Source: Hermetia illucens (lineage: Eukaryota; Arthropoda; Insecta; Diptera; Stratiomyidae). Taken from it: a DNA stretch of 64,000 nt. The notes below the pieces were generated by a model. It worked only from the letters and a program-made list of their open reading frames with translations, had not been told where the DNA came from and made no database searches. The DNA lies in NCBI RefSeq assembly GCF_905115235.1, contig NC_051854.1, positions 103,003,200-103,067,199 of the forward strand. Direction: 5' to 3'. This document shows, one piece after another, positions 23,121-33,599 of this stretch (the stretch's first letter is position 1; every line of letters starts with the position of its first letter). Made by a program: the position numbers and the translations under genes.

Positions 23121-23659
23121 TCTTTTTTTTTAAATTTACTTTAACTTTTGTGAACGCTAACTTTTTTTGACTAGTTTATTTCGTACGACCGTTTTCGGTA
23201 TGCTCCCTATATGCATTTCCTACGAAAAGTCGAAAAACGCTACTAATGGTTGCAGCGTGCGGCGAAATTAAGATGAATTTGAGGTCTCGAATTAGCTATA
23301 CCGGGTAATTTTTCAGCTACAATAAAAATGTTGGAAATACCATAAGCGAGTATGGATTCCATAAAATCGTAACCACAGCAACCACAATTGAAATTGACTG
23401 AATTGTAGGCCGTTGTCTGTTGATTCTCTGCATTCATGTTCGGAGCTACTTCAATTAGTTAATTGCAGAAGCCGCGTTAATTGTTAAAAGTGACTTAAGA
23501 AGAATATCATGCACGAAATGTTAAAGTTGCGGCTGGAGCATAAAGTGTTTGGAAAATATTATACATATGTGTACATAGCAAGGGTGCAATATGGGCAAAT
23601 GACAAGGATATGGTTTCAATAAAATGATGAAATTCTTCAAAGTAGTGTTAATAATAAAT
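23121..23659. other. anonymous stretch
   Basis: Nothing recognised. Confidence 0.35.
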
Positions 23660-25955
23660 ATGAACACAGTCGGTTGGCACGCAGTATAAATGAGGTCATG
23701 ACTCGGCCGGAGGAATTTCCACCTTTCCTCACTGCGGGGATTACCTACCTTATCCCTAAGAAGGACACGGTGCAGGACCCCGCAGACACAAGACCGATCA
23801 CTTGCTTACCAACCCTCTACAAATTCATCACGTCCATTATTAGTGGAAGGATCAATGCGCACCTCGAGACCAACAACATTCTGTCCGAGGAGCAGAAGGG
23901 CTGCCGAGTTGGGTCAAGGGGTTGCAAAGAGCAACTCATTATCGACTCGGTAGTTGTAGGACAAGCAACTAGAGGTCAAAGAAACCTCTTCAGTTGCTAT
24001 ATCGATTATGCCAAGGCTTTTGATAGCGTTCCGCATACCTGGCTAATCGACATCCTACATCTATATCGCATTGATCCGAAACTATAATAATAAAGTTTTT
24101 GGCGACAGTCATGGAAGGGTGGCATACCACCTTATCGGTGCGTACATCTGAGGGTGCTAATACCTCAGAGCCCATCCGTATACGGAGGGGCATCTTCCAG
24201 GGGGATTCATTGAGTCCTCTTTGGTTTTGTATGGCACTGAACCCCCTTTCATGGCTACTGAATGATGCTAGAGGGCATGGTTTTGCAATAAAATATGGCC
24301 TACGTGCTAAGTGCGAACTGACACACTTGATGTACCTAGATGACATCAAGCTGTATGCTGGTACTGACAACCATCTCAGAAGTCTGTTACGAATAATAGA
24401 CATGTTCAGCCGTGATATTCGGATGGAGTTTGGATTAGACAAATGTCGAATCCAAGCCATCGGCAAAGGTCATCACGAGCCGCATGCCGGACATAGCATT
24501 GGTGACCTCCACATCGAAGCTATGACCGAGACAGACTTCTACAAGTACCTAGGAATTCTGCAAGGAACCCATGCTCGAGTTGGTGATCTGAAGGAAGCTC
24601 TGCTGTCCGAATTCCTGCGACGTGTAAAGCTGGTACTGAAATCGCATCTCTCGGGGAAGAATAAAATAAGCGCGTTGAATGTATTCGCTATCCCTTCACT
24701 GGCTTATGCATTCGGAATATTGCCGTGGACGAAGACCGACCTGGAAAACGTCCAGCGGCGGATACGGACAACTATGTCCAAATTCCGAATGCATCAACCA
24801 AAGTCTGCCGTGGAGCGGTTGAACCTGCCTCGTGACATCGGAGGTAGGGGCGTGGTTGACGTGGGGGCACAACATCATCGCCAAGTCCACTCGCTGCGCG
24901 CTTATTTTTACAGTAAAGAGCAGGCGAGCCCCTTGCATGCGGCTGTCTGTAAGGCAGACTGTGGACTGACTCCACTTAACTTGAAGGATCGATCTTTCAA
25001 TCCTCTGAGTGGGGTGAAGTCGGACCAGGAGCGGATCGAGGAATGGAAGTCGAAGGCAATGCACGGTAAACACGTGAATTGTCTTTGGCAACCATTTGTC
25101 GATTTGCATCTGTCGAACAGATGGCTGTGTGCTGGGGAGCTCTTTGCTGAGACGAAGGGGTTCATGTGTGCCATTCAGGATGGCGTGGTCGCCACTCGAG
25201 CTTATAAAAAGCTCATCATGAAAGAACGGGTGGAGAACGACCAGTGCAGAATGTGTGGTTCGGTGTTAGAGACGTTGGACCATCTTATTTCTGGCTGTAC
25301 TGTTATGGCACCGGTGCAATACATCACCAGGCATAATGCTGTATGTAAGGTTATCCATCAAAATCTTGCATACAAGCATGGGCTGATCACGGGGACATGT
25401 CCGGTTTACCGATATGAGCCGCAAGCAGTACTTGATAGTTCTGCTTACAGCATCTATTGGGATCGGCAAGTTCTGACTGATCGCCATATCGCACACAACA
25501 AGCCTGAAGTGCTGTTAGTTGACAAGACGGGTCGCTCCGCGTATATTATTAATGTTGCTATCCCCCATAATAGCAACATTGAACGGAAATACGTGGAGAA
25601 GGTGAACTATGAGCCATTGGCTCGGGAAATCAAAGAAATTTGGCGTCTCGAGCAGGTGGTTGTAGTTCCCATAATATTGTCAGCTACAGGTATTGTACCT
25701 AAATCCCTCACGGCTTCTCTTGATGTCCTGGGACTTTCGCACAGTCTGGTTCAAACCATGCAGAAGTACACCATTCTGCATACGTGCTCGATGTTGCGGG
25801 GAGTACTCGACGGATTCTCCCACTGACCTACCATCGACCACCACCACCAGTGCCCCTTTAGTTTTTAAGTAGGTAGGATCGTCCGAGCCTAAATGCTTGG
25901 CAGTTAGTGCTAGTATTAGGTAAAATCCGGCATCTGCCGAGATTGTGATAACTTG
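23660..25955 (+). mobile_element. R4/Dong-type LINE with restriction-like endonuclease
   Basis: Two frames, up to 24086 and 24099-25826, together cover a reverse transcriptase (PADTRPITCLPTLYK, motif A IDYAKAFDSV, GIFQGDSLSPL, catalytic box MYLDDIK), a C-terminal CCHC finger (CRMCG with LDHLISGC) and a PD-(D/E)XK endonuclease domain (KPEVLLVDK then AYIINVAIPHN). This order, with the endonuclease at the C-terminus and no APE domain, is that of the R2/R4 group, and closest in feel to R4/Dong. The copy is 5'-truncated. A single frame break near 24085 in a short TAA run separates the two frames; the second, 575 codons, is intact. Non-coding 3' sequence runs to about 25955. Confidence 0.88.
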
Positions 25956-27522
25956 AAAATAAGAAGAAATCACATAAAATTAAATGAGTTCGAATTTAAA
26001 TCTTGACGAAATGTGGCTGAAACAAAGTGAAAGGAGAGCAAAGAAAGATACGTACATTAAGAAGCCTCGCATCCGACTGAGAATATACTGAAAGCTTATG
26101 ACTTACTGATTGACTGGGACACACATCCCGTTGGCGAGTCCTTGAAATTAACGGAATCATAGAAATAAAGGAGTTTATTGTGGATTAAACCATCATTACA
26201 CTATCACCGCTTGTATATTTTATCATAACTGTTAGTCTTGCCATCTGAGGATGGGGTTGAAATTTCAACCTTTACCACATTTCGTTCCGTGAAATTTATG
26301 CTGATGAAATGCTGAACATAATCGTTCGAGGGTTAGGTACAGATTGAGATTTAAAAAGCCTTCGTCTTTTGCAACGTACATTAGAGTTCCCTGAGTCCTG
26401 AGGATAACTCTTGGGTTAATGGGCTAATCAGGGCAGTATAACATTGGGCCTAATCCAAAGTCTCTCTCTCAATCCCCTACATCAGGCCTGTTTATAAGAA
26501 TCCGCCAATAAATACAAACGAAGAAAATTTTGTTTATATAATTTATTAAAGTCTCATTAAATACGTCATCCATGAGACCCGTAAGGGGAGGGGATGGAAC
26601 CCCAAAAACCCTTCTCTTGTGTGCGAGTCTGCTTCTGATTTACCTTATTTATTATTCTTGGGGACTTTGGTGCTTCCTATATCACTAGTACTTCTTGGAA
26701 TTGAGACCATTTAGAGAGAAACAATCCTATGGTGTCAATTATAACAAAGCCTTGCGAATCAGATAAGTCACTGAGTAATCGTTTAATATCTCGCTTTACC
26801 TATGTTTAATATTATCTCATAAAACTACATCGTTCATACTAACCTAAACTACACTTTTCATGAAAATTTTTTGCAAATTTCATATACGCTGAGTCGATTA
26901 TAGTTACTTATAGCCGTCTTTCGGCCGCACATTCTATTTTATTGATAACTAATCGGATTTATTATGGGCAGCCGGGATCTTCTATTTATAGCAGCGGACT
27001 AGCGCACTGGAATTCAAATCGCACCTCCGCCGTATTGATTACTTCTTTTGAACAACACATATGTATTTTTTGTGCAAAACCACGGCCCAAAGATCCGTAA
27101 ATAATTGAAGTGTGTTACTTCGTTTCACTGACGTCGTCAATTCGTCAGTCCAAGTTTCACCCACTATGGAAAACTGAGAATTGTATTGAATTGAATAAAT
27201 GAAACGATTCACTGTGACTCCATTCCAGGTATAATACATGAACGTGTTTTGTGTTCTAATTGACCGGAATAATTATAAACAAAAATTACATCAGAATTAG
27301 TAACATAATGGTTTGGAGAATACTAAAATTCAAAAAACCGGACGAAGAACAAATACTTTGATTACGAGAAAAATAGATGAACATTACCCATTTCTTTTCG
27401 TGAAGGAGGAATTTATTCCAATGTGTATTATTTGATTCGATTTAAGATATTATTTTCCAAAGTAGCTTTCAACTTTTGAGTAGAAAATATATGTAGATAA
27501 AACAATTGTAAATGAAAACATT
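25956..27522. other. anonymous AT-rich intergenic DNA
   Basis: No gene recognised. Confidence 0.35.
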
Positions 27523-27800
27523 TGGTCGTGGATAAAATCCGCCCCAACAGGGTGCGGGGGGTTGATCACCTAATCCGTGTGGGTGAGAATGGTCCAGCCC
27601 GAAGAATCTGTAAGGGCGATATCTATTGTAGAAAAAGAAGACGTGCAGGTCTTGCTTTAGATGGAGCGTAAGCCTACCGCGGGGCATCAGACAGCTGCTA
27701 GGGGTACCCAATTGGTAGACCGCGTCAAAAACAGGAATGTCTGGAGTTCAGCTCATTTCCAAAGCATACCTACATCGTGTTGTTGAGTCGTTGATGATAA
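27523..27800 (+). mobile_element. LINE family A, 3' end copy 4
   Basis: It matches the family from the VVDKIR region to the GTTGATGATA tail but is visibly older than copies 1 and 2, with frame breaks and many substitutions. Confidence 0.8.
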
Positions 27801-28050
27801 CACTTTATATATTACTATGTTATGCCATTTTTAGTAAAACTTGCAAAAAGTTTTCAACCTGCTCGAGTTTATTCATATTGCACAAATCTAGTTTCCAGTT
27901 TGAACTAAATTAATAAAAGGTTATTGTTTCAATGGAGAAAAGAAGGCTAGAATGAGGATGTGATTCAAAGCTTCTATGGAAGAATCAAAGGATAGGATAC
28001 TGTAAACAGGGCTAAAAATAACTTTTTTTAAAGTTTTGTGTAAAAAAAAA
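27801..28050. other. spacer between family A copies
   Basis: Nothing recognised beyond a fragment resembling repeat R (TTTTGTGTAAAA) at its right edge. Confidence 0.35.
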
Positions 28051-28987
28051 CTACAAACTGCCTTTATCCCAATCGAGCAGGTGGCGCGAGATTTAGGACT
28101 GCAAACGCAAATATATGATGGTAACGTTAACATGAAAAACCAACCAACAACATCAAATCGCACTGATCAAACGAGAATTATAAAGATAAGAGACTACAAC
28201 TTTGGGACCGTTGATAATTTCTTTTATCTAGGGTCGAAAATCATAACCGATACTAGCTACGATGATGAAATCTGCTCATGGTTGTTGGCAGCCAACAGAG
28301 CATATTTCAGCTTACAAAAACTCTTCCGCTCGAAACGTTACCAGTGCTCATGTATTCCCCGAAGGCTTAGGTTCTTAGCCAGAAAAACTGTGAAATCTTG
28401 GCCCATACCAAAGAGGCTTCATGCCCGACAAATCAGTAATAGATCAGATTTTCTCTCTGCGGCAAACGAGGGAAAAACTGTTGGAATATGGACATCAGTT
28501 GCATTTATCTTTTTATCGACTTTAAGGCGGCATATGATAGCATAGCGATAGCCGGCCATAAGAGAATTCGGCATACCGACGAAATTGGTAAGACTGACTA
28601 GCCTGATCCTGCCAAATGTGGCCGCATTCGGGAGAAGAATCCTCCGAAGAATTTTTGGCCCCTAACATGAGTGTCCGGATGGCTCGGAGTGTTGTGCTGT
28701 CGTAGCAAAATGTCGCGAAATCTCACTGGTAGTAGAGAGACCAGGGATACTATAAAATTCGAGTCAATAGGATGCGGTGGGCGGGTCTATAAGGGCAATA
28801 TCAATGGTAGAAAAAGAAGACGAGGTAGACCCTGCCTGAGATGGAACGATGGCGTAGGCTAGGACACCAGTGGTAGCTTTTAGGGATATCGAATTTGTGG
28901 ACCTCGGCGCAAAACCAGGGTGTCTGGAGTTCCTTATTGAGGCAGGTTTAGATCGGATATCGGTTGTTGCGCCGTTGATGATGATAC
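28051..28987 (+). mobile_element. LINE family A, copy 5, internally scrambled
   Basis: Segment order differs from the family. RT C-terminal sequence (28051-28400) is followed by an upstream RT block (about 28415-28615, reading ARQISNRSDFLSAANEG in place, with the fingers and motif A region after it). The far C-terminus and the GATGATGAT tail follow (28616-28987). The middle block is therefore out of order. Frames are broken throughout. Confidence 0.8.
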
Positions 28988-29299
28988 AATATACAGACAA
29001 TATACACATTGTTACGGAGGGATTTCTTGAAGGCTCGGTGTTAGTAGTCGGTGGCTTAATATATAGCATTTCACTTGGAGACTGTAACGGTACGCTAGGA
29101 GGCAATGAACAAAAAGGAGCAATTTTTTGTCGGGTCATCAAAATAAGAGAGGTTATTCATTTTAATCCGTCTATCCGTCTACTGGGAATCAGAAATGAAA
29201 TGATACTGTTTCTCTTTTAATCAGAAAACTGTAAGCCTGCACTCTCCCGGTATTAATACACTAATTTGACCCAGGTAATGATTCTCCGTCTACGGTAGA
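28988..29299. other. anonymous spacer
   Basis: Nothing recognised. Confidence 0.35.
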
Positions 29300-29560
29300 A
29301 ACTTTTTTTGCTAAAGCATGCGAGATTTATATTCCTCTACATCACAGTAACCACGTACTCAGAGTAATTCCACCGTATTCCACTATCTAGAAAAAGAATT
29401 TGAACGGTTTTTATATTTTGAGGTGATCAAATGACTATTCAGCATCCTCAGTGCAGCTTGATTATCGCTACAGATTGCGATTCGCCTGTCCTCTGATTGC
29501 TCACTCTGAAGGACTGTTACATATTGTCCCAAGGGAGAAGCCCACTTTACATTTTTATTT
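29300..29560 (-). mobile_element. RNase H LINE fragment, second copy
   Basis: Base-level similarity to 15500-15780 (shared landmarks GCGAGATTTATATTCC, GTGATCAAATGACT and CGCTACAGATTGCGATTCG). It is a short decayed piece of the RNase H region of the same LINE. Confidence 0.65.
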
Positions 29561-29689
29561 GAAAGAAAGACCTCTAGGCAAACGGTGTAGAAGACCTCAG
29601 TATATTCCGCAACGCATTATTCTGCGCGATATATTGCGATAATTCGAGGCAATATTAGTGTTTTTTAAGATTTTGTGGAATACCTTATT

Positions 29690-30600
29690 AAAATCGAATC
29701 ACTGTCTGTCTGCCTGTCTGTCACACGCACCTTTCTCCAAAACGGCTAAACCGATCCGAACGAAATTTGGTAGACAGATGGGTACTACAAAATCCCACGC
29801 ATGCAGCGAGTGGAATAAATTCAAATGGAGCTTAAAGTGGGGCTCTCCGTACATGGAAGTTGACTGGCTATAGTCGTGTGTGGTATCAAATGAAAGGTCT
29901 CGATTAGTACTTTCCGGAACTGATATTAGTTTTGATGTGAATTGTAAAATTCGTGAGTAAGGAGTCAAAACATACACACTTAAAGTGAGACAGGACTCAT
30001 TTTCGGAAACTGCCCAAACCAAAAATCTGGCCATTAACGCCAAAGTTATAGCAGTTCAAACTTCGCGGAAATTTACTGCTTGTAATGCATGGCTTTAATA
30101 AAATGCTGACGACATGATTAATGAGAATAGTTGACATGCGCGTGAAATATTAAAGACGCATTTATGACGAACCTACTTCTCCCTAGCCCGTTTTAAGGTT
30201 TTGTGTAAAACACTTATGTGAAATCTAAGCCGCGAAAGATGTCCCATTCCCCTATCTGGTCAGATAAACTTACTAACAGTATATTACCAACTTTTAGAAA
30301 TTGACGGAAAAACCCCCTTAAGTTCATCCTAGGAGTACTGCATATGTATGCCAGTTCCATGAAAATTCGGCGGTTAGTGTGTTAGTGTTAGTTATAGCAG
30401 TTCAAACTTATCAATTTTGTCCGAATTAACTCTATTCCAAGCCTTACAAATAAGATGCTGACGTCATAATTAACGAGAATAATTGACATTCGAGTGAAAT
30501 ATTAAAATTGCATTCCTGAAGAATCTACTTACTCTCAGCCCGTTTTTCGTATATGTTGTAAGTTAAGTTCTTCACATTTGCTAATAATATTAAACACCGA
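29690..30600. repeat. dispersed repeat R, longest copy, with internal direct repeat
   Basis: It opens with a CTGTCTGTCTGCCTGTCTGT run, then CCGATCCGAACGAAATTTGG and the motif TCGTGTGTGGTATCAAATGA. Two diverged direct copies of about 180 bp follow, at 30040-30240 and 30400-30580 (both contain ATGCTGACG, then TTAAYGAGAATARTTGACAT). It has no coding capacity. This looks like a non-autonomous element or an old 3' region, but the class is not established. Confidence 0.5.
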
Positions 30601-31246
30601 GCATGAAGCGTATGAGGTTGACTATTATAGATACAGTGCTTTCCATCAAATGATTTATTTCAAACGCTTTCTAAAAAATAGAGGCCAATGGAATATTTAA
30701 CTATGCACACCCATCACTCTTATGTAAGGAGGGAAGGATCACTCTTATGTAAGGAAACACAAAACCTTTTATATGTGAAGCGTCAAGCTTCCGGTTTCCC
30801 GGCTTGTCATTATGTTCTTATTATGATTAGACAAGGAAACTTGGTTGCCAACCAAATTGGAATTCATTCGCATTGGCTTAATGAGTAATTTCATGAGCGA
30901 TTGTTGTTGTTACTGTGTTATTGCACCATAATAACGTTGCAAACCAATTTGCTAACGACGAGTCGTCCATTGGCTCCCCGCGGCATCTATTCTTGGAATG
31001 CAAGGGATTCAGCTATTTTTAAACAGATGGCGTCCTATCGTTTAGAAGAATGCTCTTTCCCTGAAATGCTTTAATTGCCATCTTTTTGTGAGATGCACTT
31101 CTTATGAAATTATATCCCGTATGCATGCAAACAGCTGTGCCTGACGTTTGACCCAACGATGAATACGGAGCAAGTGGGTGCTGTCATTCTGAGGTTGGCT
31201 AGCTTTTGCCGTCAACTGGGAGGTTTTTGATTGCCAATCTGTGGTG
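30601..31246. other. region upstream of the SPRYD7-like gene
   Basis: No repeat recognised. It would hold the promoter and 5' UTR of the gene starting at 31247, but no core promoter element is convincing. Confidence 0.35.
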
Positions 31247-33123
31247 ATGTTTTGTTGTTTGAGAACTTGCTTCAATGGAGAACTTCGCACTCCTGTTGCT
31301 GCACAGCGGCCAAGAGAGCCTGATATACAGTTGGATACAGCGAATATGGGTGCGTGTAGGATAACATTTTCCTAGCAATTATGTGTTAGCTATTAAAACT
31401 TTTATTGTAAAGACTATTGTGTTTTGAATGTTTATATTACTATTGCCTGTAACAATACGGCGAATACAGTCGGTGTTCCGCTGGCGACTGTCGGGGGCCG
31501 AGTCTACTCGCACTACCTAGTAGCCGCGGGCCTGAGATGGCGAAGGCTTACAAGCTGTGCCAAATCAAGGAGAATTTGGCCCGCTTATAACATAGCCCGA
31601 TCACGAGAGCTCCTGTGCCAGACGCGTGCAAATGCATTCAAGATTCCGGCGTTCTGCACGGGGCACTGGCCCATAGGGGACCATGCCGCTAGGCTCGGCT
31701 TACCCTACAACTCGCATTGCTGAAGCTGCGGAGAAGGAAGGCAAACCCTCATGCACTTTTTCTGCGATTGCCTAGCTCTGGCTCGAGTCAGGCTGCGGAC
31801 ACTGGGTAAACCATTCTTTGGGGACCTCAGTGAGATTTCTAGCTGCAGGGTCGGAGAGCTGCTTTCCTTCGTGAATGCTACGTGCTGGCTATGAAGATTC
31901 GAGCTGGCTGGACTCTGCTTCTCTGTTCCTATAACAACAGTCACGGTCTTAGGAGTTTGTGGCATCAAAACGGCGCACCAAAGCGCTAATTGGGCTCCTC
32001 GGAGCGGCCACTGATACCTACCTACCTACCTACCATTGCCTGTAAACGATCAGATTTCTTGAAAAGATTAGCTTTTGAGGTATTCAACTATTTTGATTAA
32101 ATTTGTTTGACTTAGTGTATATGGAAAGGAGATTAAATTTATCGGGGAATTGTTAATATATTTCAAGTAACAATAGTTTCTTGCATTTAGCTGAGTTCAG
32201 GGCGTCAAATAAGTCTACAAATGGGAAATCTAATTTAGATAGGCCTGCACTTCACGGAAGCGAATAGTCTAACGCACCCAGAGATGTTTTGAAAATACTC
32301 TTAATATTTGTCCACATTCACTCTTTGCAGTGTCAATATTAAAAACTAATTATCAAATTTGAAAATATTCGAAATAATTTAAGTCCTAATTTTCCGGCCA
32401 GAAATCGGATCCGGTTTAGGAGATATAATTCACATTCAATATTAGAAATTAAAGCAATTGCTAGTTATGCTTATAAAAATTGTAATTCTTTTTAGGTCAC
32501 GAAGTTGTGATCGTTAAAAATGGCAAACGGTTGTGTGGTTCGGGAGGTGCCCTAGCGACGGCTCCTTTAGTGCAGTCGAAATCCTACTTTGAAGTGAAGA
32601 TCCAACAAAGCGGCATGTGGGCAGTGGGGATTGCAACACGCCAAACAGATCTAAACAAGACCAGAGGCGGCTCAGACAAAGACTCTTGGACTCTTTGCTC
32701 GGATAATACAATTCGAAACAACGACCAAACATTGCTCACCATCAAAGGTATTGAACAATCTACTGCTTCAATAATTACTGATGAGTCACTCGCCTCTGTC
32801 GTTACAACGGAGCCAATGCAGCATACCTGCCTTCCAAGTGAAGGTGATACTATTGGAATCGCTTATGATCACGTCGAACTGAATTTCTATCTAAACGGGA
32901 AGAATCTCGAAGTGCCCGTTCTAAATATCAAGGGAACTGTTTACCCAGCCTTATATGGTATGTAGCCTCCTTCGTGCACATTTACTGGTACTAACTTTGA
33001 TTATTTCGTTTTTTTTTTCTATTAGTTGACGACGGGGCCATATTAGATATAATTCTTGATAACTTCAGCTTTAGTCCGCCCGCAGGATTCGATAAGATTA
33101 TGATCGAGCAATCTCTCTTATAA
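31247..33123 (+). CDS. SPRYD7: SPRY-domain protein, SPRYD7-like
   Basis: Three exons: 31247-31349, 32496-32957 and 33026-33123, giving 220 residues. Exon 1 encodes MFCCLRTCFNGELR and ends PDIQLDTANM, matching the SPRYD7 N-terminus with its cysteine-rich start and xVQLDTxHMG motif; exon 2 resumes with GHEVVIVKNGKRLCGSGG. The SPRY domain follows, with IGIAYDHVELNFYLNGKN and GTVYPALY, and exon 3 starts VDDGAILD and ends with FDKIMIEQSLL, as in the vertebrate protein. Splice phases all agree. The protein is about 25 residues longer than the vertebrate one, owing to an insertion before the LPSEGDTIGI segment. The molecular role of SPRYD7 is not well defined; SPRY domains bind partner proteins. Intron 1 carries a LINE. 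Confidence 0.93.
31453..32034 (+). mobile_element. LINE 3' end with (ACCT)n tail, in SPRYD7 intron 1
   Basis: A 582-bp insertion bounded by perfect 11-bp target duplications ATTGCCTGTAA at 31442-31452 and 32035-32045. It encodes the end of a LOA/R1-like polyprotein (TGHWPIGDHAARLGLP, then C-GEGRQTLMHFFCDC, a CCHC finger) and ends in CTACCTACCTACC. It is in the same orientation as the host gene. Confidence 0.88.
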
Positions 33124-33299
33124 GCTTTTTTCTGTATTATATTGATGTATATCATTTCCGAATATTTATTACTTATTATAAACACCCTGACTGTAACTGG
33201 AAGTGTTAGCTAAGTGAAGCGGACAACTTGTATGTAACTGTAAATAAGTACGAACGAATGATAAATTATATTAGTTTAACACTAATCTAAGTGGAGAGT

Positions 33300-33305
33300 A
33301 ATAAA
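33300..33305 (+). promoter_or_regulatory. poly(A) signal AATAAA for the SPRYD7-like gene
   Basis: AATAAA lies about 177 bases past the stop, in AT-rich 3' UTR-like sequence. Confidence 0.5.
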
Positions 33306-33599
33306 TTGATAATCAAAGAGATGAATTATGAATTATATTATATTATTGGAAATAACCTCCTTACCGTTACTTGATCTAGTTGTCTTGGGAATTTAAATGC
33401 TTGATACAACGTCAGTGGTTGACGTTATTTTTAAATTCACGCGACATTTAGGAAAAAGCTCTAAAAAAAATACAGTAATTTCGGTCAAAATTTTCAGTTT
33501 TCGATTTCTAAATCATTAAGGGGATCATGTGCACTGTAATAAACCTATATACATATTTTATCAAAGCTAAATAACATTCATTTTACTTTTGTTCCACAG

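Noticed and set aside
24696-25109. 137-codon minus-strand frame
   Set aside because: Shadow of the intact R4-type LINE frame on the plus strand.
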